Below, piece by piece: positions 1 to 7,238 of a DNA stretch of 8,934 nt; the stretch's first letter is position 1; each line of letters starts with the position of its first letter. The notes beneath the pieces were generated by a model, which did not search any database, had not been told where the DNA came from, and saw only the letters and a program-made list of their open reading frames with translations. The position numbers and the translations under genes were made by a program. This DNA comes from Rhodospirillales bacterium (GTDB taxonomy: Bacteria; Pseudomonadota; Alphaproteobacteria; Rhodospirillales; Casp-alpha2): positions 1 through 8,934 of the forward strand of contig JACPJY010000006.1 of NCBI GenBank assembly GCA_016187325.1. The letters run 5' to 3'.

Positions 1-1165
1 CCGACGCGGTCTTGTCGTCCTGCCAAGTGGCGCTGGCGAGCAGCGATTTCAGCGTTCCCTTGGCGCCGGAGGCGCGACCGACCGCGGCGCTCAGGACTTT
101 CCGCTCGCGTTCCGTCAGCAACTTCGGCTCGCCTTCGGCCAGCCTACGCTCCAGCCAGCCCATGAAGCCCGGGATCGGCGACAGAGTGGCGAACGTCTTC
201 AGCCCCTTGAACTCCGCCGACAGTGCATCGGCGACTCGCTTGATTAGGAAATTGCCGAAGCTGATCCCGGCGAGGCCCTTTTGCGCGTTGGAAATGGAGT
301 AGAAGATCGCGGTGTCGGCGGCACGCGGATCGGTAACCGGCGCATTTTCATCGAGCAGTGCCTGGATGTTGCCGGCGAGCCCGTTGACCAGCGCCACTTC
401 GACGAAAATCAGCGGCTCGTCTGGCATCCGCGGATGGAAATAAGCGAAGCACCGACGATCAGAATCGAGCCGGTTCTTGAGATCGTCCCAGCTCTCGATG
501 GCGTGCACAGCCTCGTAGGCGATCAGTTTCTCGAGCAGTGCCGCCGACGCGGTATTCCAGGTGATCCGCCTGAGTTCCAGGAAATCAACGTCGAACCAGG
601 TCTTCAGCAGCGCCTTCAGGTCCTGCTCCAGGCCGGCCAGCGCCGGATGGTGTGATTTGATCGCCAACAGTTCGGCGCGCATGTCGACCAAGAACTTGAC
701 GCCGTCGGGAAGCGCGTTGAATTGCGTCAACAGCTTGATACGCTGTGCCTCAAGCGCCTTGCGCAACGCCGCCTCGGCCTTGTGCCGCGCCTTTTCGCCG
801 GCGGCGGCACGCAAATCCTCGACGGCGGCGTCGACCGCCTTGGAATCGACGTCGAAATCGCGCGCCAGCACCTCCAGGAACCGCCCCCGGCCCTTTTGAT
901 CGAGCGCTAAATAGACATGGCCGAGGGCGGCGGCGCGCGCCCGCGCCGACACTTCGCCGCCGCGGGTTGCCAGGCACACCCGCATCTGCTCGCGCAGCGG
1001 CCCGAGGTCGTCGTCGGGCAGGTCCGGCCGCGAACTGGCGGCCGAGGCGTCATAGGACGACCCGGCAATGGTGCGCCAGGCACCCTTCAGGTTGCGAAGC
1101 GTGCGGTCGAGAAAGCCGGTCCTCTTCCCTGTCGTCGGCTCGCTGCGGGAACTTTGGTCGTTCAT
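1..1165 (-). CDS. mcd: Malonyl-CoA decarboxylase, C-terminus cut by window edge
   Basis: Converts malonyl-CoA to acetyl-CoA and CO2, which allows growth on malonate or controls the malonyl-CoA pool; expected in the cytosol. The minus-strand frame is open for 388 codons from the ATG at 1165 to the left edge, with no stop. Residues 1 to about 190 look like the helical N-terminal domain. The rest matches the GNAT-like catalytic domain: HPRMPDEPLIFVEVAL at 244-259, YSISNAQKGLAGISFGNFLI starting at Y289, and LSPIPGF at 328-334. The Ser of the SIS segment (290-292) corresponds to the family's catalytic Ser region. The partner catalytic His lies further C-terminal and would be outside the window. 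Family members are usually about 450-480 residues, so perhaps 60-90 are missing. No in-frame start lies just upstream and no strong ribosome site sits directly before this ATG; a GGAAGG lies about 22 bases upstream. It begins 36 bp after the stop of the hydrate-repair gene, so the two are probably co-transcribed. I am confident of the family. Confidence 0.93.
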   Translation of the reverse strand, partial: MNDQSSRSEPTTGKRTGFLDRTLRNLKGAWRTIAGSSYDASAASSRPDLPDDDLGPLREQMRVCLATRGGEVSARARAAALGHVYLALDQKGRGRFLEVLARDFDVDSKAVDAAVEDLRAAAGEKARHKAEAALRKALEAQRIKLLTQFNALPDGVKFLVDMRAELLAIKSHHPALAGLEQDLKALLKTWFDVDFLELRRITWNTASAALLEKLIAYEAVHAIESWDDLKNRLDSDRRCFAYFHPRMPDEPLIFVEVALVNGLAGNIQALLDENAPVTDPRAADTAIFYSISNAQKGLAGISFGNFLIKRVADALSAEFKGLKTFATLSPIPGFMGWLERRLAEGEPKLLTERERKVLSAAVGRASGAKGTLKSLLASATWQDDKTAS

Positions 1166-1201
1166 GGCATAAACATCGGCTTGCCGGCCTTCCGTTGCAA
1201 G

Positions 1202-2683
1202 TCACCGACCCGCGGTTTTTTGCAATTCTTTCAGCAAATTGGGCAGGTGCCCCGGCAGATCCTCGGCGATCAGGCCTGCACCGATGCGTTCAGCAAGCCG
1301 CCCGTGTAGCCACGCCGCTGCCGTGCCGGCGTCGAAGGCATCCATTCCCTCGGCTATCAGGCCGAGCGCCATCCCGGCCAGCACGTCGCCGGAGCCGGCG
1401 GTGGCCAGATCCGGCGTGCCGCTGGCGTTGATCGCCGCCTTGCCGTCGGGGGCGGCGATCACCGTGTCGGCACCCTTCAGTAGCACCACCGCGCCCGACA
1501 GTCGCGCCGCCTCGCGGGCACGGGTCAGCTTGTCGCCGTTGAGCGTGAATAGGCGGCGGAATTCGCCTTCGTGCGGCGTCAGCAGGCAGCGCACCCCGGC
1601 CGCCTTGTGAATGGTCCGGAACAGCCGTTCTGGATCGCCGGCAAAGGATGTCAGCCCGTCGGCGTCGATGACCACCGCCTTGCCGCTTTCAAGCGCGGCG
1701 CCGACGCGCATCGCTGTTGCCTCGGACACGCCGGCACCTGGCCCGACCAGCGCCGCGTTCTTGCGCTTGTCGGCGAGCAACGCGCGGAACGCGGCGTCGT
1801 CGGCGATCGCCTTGACCAGCGTGCCGGGTTCCTCGGCGGCGTAAATGGCGAACGCCGCCGGCGGTGCGGCGATGGTCACCAGCCCGGCACCGAGCCGCCG
1901 CGCTCCCATCGCCGCCAGCCGCGCCGCACCGGTCATTTCGGCGCCGCCGACGATGACGGCATGGCCGCGGCTGTACTTGTGCGCCTCGGCAGCCGGCCAC
2001 GGGAAGCGGTCAAGCCACAGCTCGGGGCCATTGACGAAGGTGTTCGGCTTGATACGGGCGAGCACACGCTCGGGAATGCCGATGTCGGCGACGATCAACT
2101 CGCCGCGCAATTCGCGGCCGGGTAGCAGGTAGTGGCCGGGCTTCGCCCGGAAGAAGGTGACGGTAACCCGGCATTTCGGCGCCGCGCCCATGATGGCGCC
2201 CGAATCGCCGTGGACGCCGCTCGGAATATCGATGGCGACGCAGTCCAGCTTCAGGCTGTTAACTTCCTGGGTGACCGCCAGTGTCGTCCCGTCCAATGCT
2301 CGCGTCAGACCGGCCCCGAACAGGGCGTCAACGACCAGCGGCCGACCGTCGAGCACCGCGGCGGAAAGCTCTTCGACGTCGCCCCGCCAGCGCCTGGCGT
2401 TGGCGGCGGCGTCGCCTTTTAACTTCGCCCGCTCGCCGAGCAACCCCACGCGCACCGGCCAGCCGGCATCGGCCAGCAACCTGGCGACAACGAATCCGTC
2501 ACCGCCGTTATTGCCGGGACCGGCGAGAATGGCAACTGGCCGCTTCTGCCACCGTTTGGCGATTTCGGCGACGACGGCCGAGCCGGCGGCTTCCATCAGA
2601 TCGATGCTCGCCACTCCGCCGGCGGCCGCGGCGGCGTCGGCCTCGTAAATTTCCTTGACGCTCAAAAGAATGTTGTCGGCCAT
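1202..2683 (-). CDS. nnrD: Bifunctional NAD(P)H-hydrate epimerase / ADP-dependent dehydratase
   Basis: A metabolite-repair enzyme: the N-terminal half epimerises damaged NAD(P)HX, and the C-terminal half dehydrates S-NAD(P)HX back to NAD(P)H using ADP or ATP. It has 493 residues, normal for the fused YjeF_N/YjeF_C (NnrE-NnrD) form. The epimerase domain covers about 1-210, with LMEAAG at 29-34, GPGNNGGDGF at 55-64, and a later VDALFGAG and AIDIPSG. The carbohydrate-kinase-like dehydratase domain follows from about KYSRGHAVIVGG, with GPGAG, DADGLTSFA, LTPHEGEF, LLKGADT and the anion-hole/catalytic TAGSGDVLAG motif. All key motifs look intact. The frame stays open to an ATG at 2785, but the ATG at 2683 is chosen because it has a strong purine-rich ribosome site (GGGAAGGGGAG) directly upstream and begins at the conserved N-terminus; the extra 34 Arg-rich residues look non-coding. 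The gene lies downstream of the porin (115 bp gap) and upstream of malonyl-CoA decarboxylase (36 bp gap). Confidence 0.95.
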   Translation of the reverse strand: MADNILLSVKEIYEADAAAAAGGVASIDLMEAAGSAVVAEIAKRWQKRPVAILAGPGNNGGDGFVVARLLADAGWPVRVGLLGERAKLKGDAAANARRWRGDVEELSAAVLDGRPLVVDALFGAGLTRALDGTTLAVTQEVNSLKLDCVAIDIPSGVHGDSGAIMGAAPKCRVTVTFFRAKPGHYLLPGRELRGELIVADIGIPERVLARIKPNTFVNGPELWLDRFPWPAAEAHKYSRGHAVIVGGAEMTGAARLAAMGARRLGAGLVTIAAPPAAFAIYAAEEPGTLVKAIADDAAFRALLADKRKNAALVGPGAGVSEATAMRVGAALESGKAVVIDADGLTSFAGDPERLFRTIHKAAGVRCLLTPHEGEFRRLFTLNGDKLTRAREAARLSGAVVLLKGADTVIAAPDGKAAINASGTPDLATAGSGDVLAGMALGLIAEGMDAFDAGTAAAWLHGRLAERIGAGLIAEDLPGHLPNLLKELQKTAGR

Positions 2684-2769
2684 CTCCCCTTCCCTGTCGG
2701 GGGCGCGCAGGCCCGCGAAGATCCGGGCTCTGCGGTCTTGGTACCCCCGGCGGCGGCCGTGGGCAAGGC

Positions 2770-2802
2770 CTAGTCGCCGCGGCACAATGTGCGGCCGGCT
2801 AG
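2770..2802 (-). terminator. Imperfect hairpin at the porin stop codon
   Basis: The 33-base stretch folds on itself. The outer arms are CTAGTCG and CGGCTAG (one G-T pair), and the inner stem is GCAC/GTGC around a three-base loop, with mismatches between them. It overlaps the porin TAG (2799-2801). No T-rich tract follows on the minus strand, so this is only a possible terminator or mRNA 3' stabilising structure between the porin and the downstream repair gene. Confidence 0.25.
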
Positions 2803-3944
2803 AAGTTGAGGAGGGTGCCGAGAGAGACGACGAAGACGTCGTGGAAATCGTTGTTGTTCGATTGGCTCAGTTCGTGGTTGCGGACTAGAAGCCAGATGTG
2901 GCTGCCGATCGATTCGAAATCCTGGACGATACCTAGGCCCACCGACGTCGCCCTGTCTCCATTCTGGGAAAAGTTCTTGTACTCGCCGTAGGACACTCCG
3001 AAATGCGTTTCGCCGAGCTTGCTCAAGCCGACCGAATAGCCGACCTTGCCCCACAGGTAACGGGCGTTGTCGCCGCCGGAGAATTTCTGGTTGCGGACGG
3101 CGCCGGCGACGGTGAGGCTGAGGCCACTCTTGTGCTTGATTGAGCCCGACCCGCCCCACATGTCCTTCTGGGTGTCGGACGTGCCGGCAACCTGGGCATA
3201 GAACGCCGCTGCTTCCATCGTCAGCGCCCCGACCTCGGCGGCATAACCGGCGCCCACATCCCACGCGCCGCCGCCGGTGTGCGAAAAGCCGAGATTGAAG
3301 CCGCCGAACTCGGGCAGGTCATAACGGACGCGGTCGTCCTTGTCGATGCCGTCTATCTTGTCGAACACGTCGCCGATGGTGACCGTGCGGGTACGGTCCG
3401 TCCGATTGAAGAAGTGTATACCGCCGGCCATGTCGGCGGGGTTGTTGCCGTTGGCGAGCGCGGTGCCCGAAAGGTCGATTACCACCCGGTCGGTCGAGGC
3501 GGTGTTGCCCTGCCCCAGGCTCAGCTTGCCGAATTTCTTGTGATCGATGGCGACCTCCTGGATGCGGACACCCCATTCGTTTTCATCCGCGCCTTCGGTG
3601 CCGTTCAGGTTGACGCTGCTGACCCGATTGGACAGCTGCGTGTCCATCTCGACGTGGCCGATGACGGTGACGTTTTCGTTGACCTTGCCGGTGGCGATCC
3701 AGCCGACGCGGGTGTTTTCGACGCCGCCGTCGACATTCAGAAGCTGGTGGCGGTCGCCATCGTCGGCATAAAGCAGCGCCCGGGTGGCGATGCCGTAGAA
3801 AATTACCTGGTTCTTGTTGCTATTGGTGATTTTCCGTCCGTAGCCGTCCTTGATCGGGCCACCGGCCTGTTCGTCGGCGGCGGACACCGGCGACGCGGCG
3901 ATGACGGCGGCGGCGAGAAACAAGGTGGCCCGATACGGGGCCAT
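2799..3944 (-). CDS. Gram-negative outer-membrane porin
   Basis: Predicted outer-membrane beta-barrel, presumably a trimeric diffusion pore for small hydrophilic solutes. From the ATG at 3944 it has 381 residues. It begins with a signal peptide: a short n-region with Arg, the hydrophobic run LFLAAAVIAAS, and an Ala-X-Ala-like site at PVSA-ADE, so cleavage is near residue 22. The mature part alternates hydrophobic and polar residues, is rich in Gly, Asn and Asp, has aromatic girdle residues, and ends in the typical C-terminal strand (DVFVVSLGTLLNF) with a terminal Phe recognised by the BAM machinery. The segments VIFYGIATRALLYADDGD and KFGKLSLGQGNTASTDRV are typical of general porins. A GTG at 3968 is a real alternative start: it has GGGGGA just upstream (tight spacing) and would add eight residues with two Arg and a Lys to the signal peptide. 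The gene is divergent from the sensor kinase. Substrate specificity cannot be told. Confidence 0.88.
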   Translation of the reverse strand: MAPYRATLFLAAAVIAASPVSAADEQAGGPIKDGYGRKITNSNKNQVIFYGIATRALLYADDGDRHQLLNVDGGVENTRVGWIATGKVNENVTVIGHVEMDTQLSNRVSSVNLNGTEGADENEWGVRIQEVAIDHKKFGKLSLGQGNTASTDRVVIDLSGTALANGNNPADMAGGIHFFNRTDRTRTVTIGDVFDKIDGIDKDDRVRYDLPEFGGFNLGFSHTGGGAWDVGAGYAAEVGALTMEAAAFYAQVAGTSDTQKDMWGGSGSIKHKSGLSLTVAGAVRNQKFSGGDNARYLWGKVGYSVGLSKLGETHFGVSYGEYKNFSQNGDRATSVGLGIVQDFESIGSHIWLLVRNHELSQSNNNDFHDVFVVSLGTLLNF

Positions 3945-4205
3945 CTTATTGCGATTGCGGATTATCACGCTTCCCCCACGGCATTTTTCGTCGTCGAATT
4001 TGTCGCTTTCCGCGCTGACCGTACGGAACAGTCCCCGGGCGCCGGCCGTCACCGTACCCACCTCACCGATAAATTGACAACAACCACGCTTGCTAAACTG
4101 AAGGCCTTGCGCGGCCGACGCCCAGTGGCGGCGCCCGGTGGTTGGTGATAATGTCAAATCAAACGAAAAATGTTTTGCTATTAATGCGTTAAGGGAATTT
4201 TGAGG
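3945..4205. promoter_or_regulatory. Divergent intergenic region, porin / sensor kinase
   Basis: About 260 bp between the two divergent genes must carry both promoters. The part at 4141-4200 is clearly AT-richer than its surroundings. On the plus strand it holds an extended -10-like TGCTATTAA (4176-4184) and a GATAAT (4147-4152), neither with a good -35 at the right distance. A TTGACA lies at 4152-4157 on the minus strand and another at 4074-4079 on the plus strand, but no convincing -10 is paired with them. A 10-base inverted pair, CATTTTTCGT at 3982-3991 and its complement at 4163-4172, could be an operator or chance. The plus-strand ribosome site is AAGGGA at 4191-4196. No RNA gene or further coding frame is evident here. 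Confidence 0.45.
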
Positions 4206-7200
4206 GTGAAGCCGCGTCTTCGTCATCTACTCACCGCCGCGTTTATCGTCATCGCCACGGTGCCGGTGCTGATACTCGGTCTATGGGTTGAAGAGACGGC
4301 GATGGAAAACGAGATTTCCGCCGTCTCGGAGAAACACCTGCTGCTCGCCCGCAATATCACTGCAGCGCTCGATCGCTACGCCGAGGACGCCAAAGCCGCT
4401 TTCGTGTTTTTTGCCGAATCGCCGAGCGTCCAGTCCCCCTCGGACGCCGTCGTCAACCTCGCCCGGCGCATTGGCTTTCGACACTTCTGCATCGTCGACG
4501 GTGATGGCCGCGTGCATTTCCGGGTCAACGGCCTGGGTGTAGTCGCCGACCGCATTTCGCCGCAAATTCTGAAGCGTCTCGATCCGTTCATCGGCGAGGC
4601 GCCGCAATTCAGCGACGTCATCGCCGACGGGCAGGGCAACCCGGCGCTGTTCCTGATCCAGCGTCTCGGCCCCGATCGGGTCGCACTCGCTTCGCTCAGC
4701 CTCGATTACATCCGCGAGGTGCAGAAGTCCATCACGTTTGGCCGCAAGGGCCACGCGGCGATCCTTGACCGCAAAGGCAGTCTCCTCGCCCACCCGCGCG
4801 CCGACTGGCAGCAGCAGATGAAGAACCTCGCTGCGCTCGAGCCGGTGGCCCGGATGATCGCCGGCAAGACCGGCGTCGTCAGGTTTTTCTCGCCGGCGGT
4901 CGAAATGGACATGATCACCGGCTACACCGTCGTGCCGAGCACCGGTTGGGGTGTGATGGTGCCGCAGCCGATCGAAGAACTCGAGGGGCGCGCTGGCGGC
5001 GTCAAACGCATCGCTGTTGCTCTAGTTGTCGCCGGTTTGATCGTCGCGTCAGTGATGAGCTGGATCGTTTCCGGCCTGTTGGTGCGGCCGATCGAGGCGG
5101 TGGTCCGAACGGCCCGCGGGATCGCCGACGGCAATCTCGAATCGCGCGTTCCCCGGCCCATCGGGTTGGCGCCGCACGAGTTCGCGGAACTCGCGTCTGC
5201 GTTCAACGCCATGGCGCGCGACATCGCCACCGAGATGATCCAACGGCAACGGGTCGAAGAAGAGCTCCGTCAGGCGCGCGACGAGTTGGAGCAGCGTGTC
5301 GCGGAGCGGACGCAGGCGCTGACCGAGGAGATCGTGGAACGCATGCGCGCCGAGGAGGATCTTCGCCGTCTCGCCGATGCCGTCGAGCATCTCTCCGAAA
5401 CCTTCGCGCTTTACGGCCCGGACGACCGGCTGGTCATGTGCAACCGGAAATTCCGCGAGCTCAATCAGGCTGTCGCCGAGACACTCGTGCCCGGAGTCAC
5501 CTTCGAGGACCACCTCCGAGCGCTGGTGGCGAAGGACCTAACGCCGGAGGCGATCGGACGCGAGGACGAATGGATCCGGCAGCGGCTGGCGCGCCATCGC
5601 AATCCAAAAGGACGATTCGAATTGCTCCGGCAGGACGGGATCTGGCTTCTGGTCCACGACCAGCGGATGCCGGACGGCTCGACTGCAACCATTTCGCTCG
5701 ACATCAGCGACCGCAAGCGCGCCGAGGAGGCGGTGTGCAAGAGCGAACAGCGCCTGCGCGGTGCCATTGCGAGCCTACAGGAAGGCTTTGGGCTTTACGA
5801 CGCCGATGATCGCCTGGTAGCAATTAACGAGGTGTACCGGCGGACCAGCCCGGCCGCCCAGGATATTCTCGAGCGCGGCGGCACCTTCGAGGACATGATC
5901 CGCGCCAACGTCGCATGCGGCATCATCGCCGAAGCGAAGGGCCGCGAGGAAGCGTTCATCCAGGAGCGGCTCGAACAGCATCGTAACCCGAAGGGACCGA
6001 TCATCCGCCGGTTCCTGGACGGCAGCTGGTTCATGATCAACGAGGTACGCACGCCCGAAGGCGGCATCGCGCTATCGTTCATTGACATCACGGAACTGAA
6101 GCGCGCCGAGGAGGCGCTTCGCGAAAGCCGGCAGCGTTTCAAGGATATTGCCGAAATCGCCTCCGACTGGTTCTGGGAAATGGACGAGAACCTGCGCTTC
6201 ACGGAGTTTTCGGGTCGCAATTACAAGATTACCGGGTACCGGCCCTCCGACCTCATCGGCAGGAAACGGGGCGAAATCGCGGCCGAAGGCGTCAATGATC
6301 CGCGCTGGCAAAAACATTTCTCTGACCTAGAGGCGCGCCGGCCGTTCCACGACTTCCGCTACTGGATGACGACGCCGAGTGGCCGGCTTTACATCAGCGT
6401 CAGCGGCAAGCCGGTGTTTGACGTCAACGGTGCTTTCCGAGGTTATCGCGGTACCGGCACCGACATAACCCGACAAATCGTAGCCGAGGAGGCGCTGCGC
6501 GAAGCGAAGGAGGAAGCGGAACTGGCCAACCGCGCAAAAACCGAATTCCTTGCCAACATGAGCCATGAGCTGCGCACGCCGTTGAATTCGGTAATCGGCT
6601 TTTCCGACATCTTGAAGAACGAGTCCTTCGGCGCCATCGACAATCCCAAGTACCGGGAATACATCGAGGACATCAACGCGTCCGGCAAGCACCTGCTGGA
6701 ACTGATCAACGACATTCTCGACGTGGCGCGGATCGAGCGCGGTCTGATGGCGTTGAACGAGCGCAAGCTCGACGTGCCGTTGCTGGTGTCGTCTTGCCGG
6801 CGGCTAGTCAGCGATCGCGCCGCCGACGCAGGCGTGGCGCTATCCTCCGACGTCTCCAAGTCTCTGCCCGCGTTGTTCGCCGACGAGCTCAGGACCAAGC
6901 AGATTCTCCTTAACCTGCTGTCGAATGCCATCAAGTTCACGCCGAAGGGCGGCAGCGTGGCGTTGCGGGTGGCGGTCGACAAGGACCACCGGTTCCAACT
7001 ATCGGTCGCCGACACCGGCATCGGCATCGCGCCGGAGCATCTGAAGGCGGCGCTGTCGGACTTCGGGCAGGTCGACGCGTCGCTGACCCGCAAATACGAC
7101 GGCGCTGGTCTCGGCCTGCCGCTGTCGAAGAAGCTGGCTGAGCTGCACGGCGGCGAGTTGGTGATCGAAAGCCGGCCCGGCGCCGGCACCACGGTGACGG

Positions 7201-7238
7201 TCCTGTTCCCGAAGGAGCGCACGGTCTATCTGCGGTGA
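4206..7238 (+). CDS. Membrane sensor histidine kinase: dCache-HAMP-PAS-PAS-PAS-HisKA-HATPase
   Basis: An inner-membrane kinase of 1010 residues that autophosphorylates on His and passes the phosphate to an unidentified response regulator. Layout: TM1 about 8-27; periplasmic double-Cache-like sensor about 28-267 (GRKGHAAILDRKGSLLAHPR, then GYTVVPSTGWGVMVPQP); TM2 269-293; HAMP about 294-340; coiled coil to about 380; PAS_7-type domains about 385-505 and 513-633; a third PAS about 640-758 (SDWFWE at 653-658); HisKA with FLANMSHELRTPLNSVIGF, phospho-acceptor H787; and HATPase_c with N-box LNLLSNAIKF (N903, N907), G1 DTGIGI (D936), F-box DFGQVD and G2 GAGLGL (966-971). All catalytic motifs look intact. 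The segment FGAIDNPKYREYIEDI after the H-box resembles alphaproteobacterial PleC/DivJ-type kinases. There is no receiver domain and no neighbouring regulator. The GTG at 4206 is preferred because AAGGGA lies nine bases upstream; a TTG at 4200 in the same frame is possible but too close to it. The ligand is unknown; Cache domains commonly bind small organic molecules. Confidence 0.94.
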   Translation: MKPRLRHLLTAAFIVIATVPVLILGLWVEETAMENEISAVSEKHLLLARNITAALDRYAEDAKAAFVFFAESPSVQSPSDAVVNLARRIGFRHFCIVDGDGRVHFRVNGLGVVADRISPQILKRLDPFIGEAPQFSDVIADGQGNPALFLIQRLGPDRVALASLSLDYIREVQKSITFGRKGHAAILDRKGSLLAHPRADWQQQMKNLAALEPVARMIAGKTGVVRFFSPAVEMDMITGYTVVPSTGWGVMVPQPIEELEGRAGGVKRIAVALVVAGLIVASVMSWIVSGLLVRPIEAVVRTARGIADGNLESRVPRPIGLAPHEFAELASAFNAMARDIATEMIQRQRVEEELRQARDELEQRVAERTQALTEEIVERMRAEEDLRRLADAVEHLSETFALYGPDDRLVMCNRKFRELNQAVAETLVPGVTFEDHLRALVAKDLTPEAIGREDEWIRQRLARHRNPKGRFELLRQDGIWLLVHDQRMPDGSTATISLDISDRKRAEEAVCKSEQRLRGAIASLQEGFGLYDADDRLVAINEVYRRTSPAAQDILERGGTFEDMIRANVACGIIAEAKGREEAFIQERLEQHRNPKGPIIRRFLDGSWFMINEVRTPEGGIALSFIDITELKRAEEALRESRQRFKDIAEIASDWFWEMDENLRFTEFSGRNYKITGYRPSDLIGRKRGEIAAEGVNDPRWQKHFSDLEARRPFHDFRYWMTTPSGRLYISVSGKPVFDVNGAFRGYRGTGTDITRQIVAEEALREAKEEAELANRAKTEFLANMSHELRTPLNSVIGFSDILKNESFGAIDNPKYREYIEDINASGKHLLELINDILDVARIERGLMALNERKLDVPLLVSSCRRLVSDRAADAGVALSSDVSKSLPALFADELRTKQILLNLLSNAIKFTPKGGSVALRVAVDKDHRFQLSVADTGIGIAPEHLKAALSDFGQVDASLTRKYDGAGLGLPLSKKLAELHGGELVIESRPGAGTTVTVLFPKERTVYLR
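5361..6121 (+). repeat. Tandem duplicated PAS_7 coding segment inside the kinase
   Basis: The two adjacent PAS domains align without gaps at an offset of exactly 128 residues: FALYGPDDRL at 400 pairs with FGLYDADDRL at 528, and HRNPKG at 464 pairs with HRNPKG at 592. By hand count about 35 of the 70 positions between these anchors are identical. AEE-containing linkers recur at 382, 506, 634 and 760, marking module borders about 124-128 residues apart. The coordinates here are approximate domain limits. The DNA has diverged, so this is an old duplication. Confidence 0.8.

Noticed and set aside
745..1431. A 228-codon plus-strand frame across the mcd/repair-gene junction
   Set aside because: The translation is Arg/Pro/Ala-rich, antisense to two well-recognised genes, and lacks any domain pattern.
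2711..2728. Five-base GCCCG/CGGGC stem in the leader of the repair enzyme gene
   Set aside because: The stem is too short and the loop is eight bases; this is expected by chance in DNA this GC-rich.
2684..2785. N-terminal extension of 34 residues on the NAD(P)H-hydrate repair enzyme
   Set aside because: The extension is Arg-rich and unlike the family, while the ATG at 2683 has a strong ribosome site and fits the conserved N-terminus.
4074..4102. TTGACA at 4074-4079 as the -35 of a kinase promoter
   Set aside because: No acceptable -10 lies 16-18 bases downstream; TAAACT is only 14 bases away.
3279..4148. A 289-codon plus-strand frame antisense to the porin
   Set aside because: It lies opposite a clear signal-peptide porin, its translation is low-complexity and resembles no family, and such mirror frames are common at this GC content.
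4946..5809. A 287-codon plus-strand frame inside the kinase in another phase
   Set aside because: It is an Arg-rich shadow of the kinase, whose own frame carries continuous, recognisable domains.
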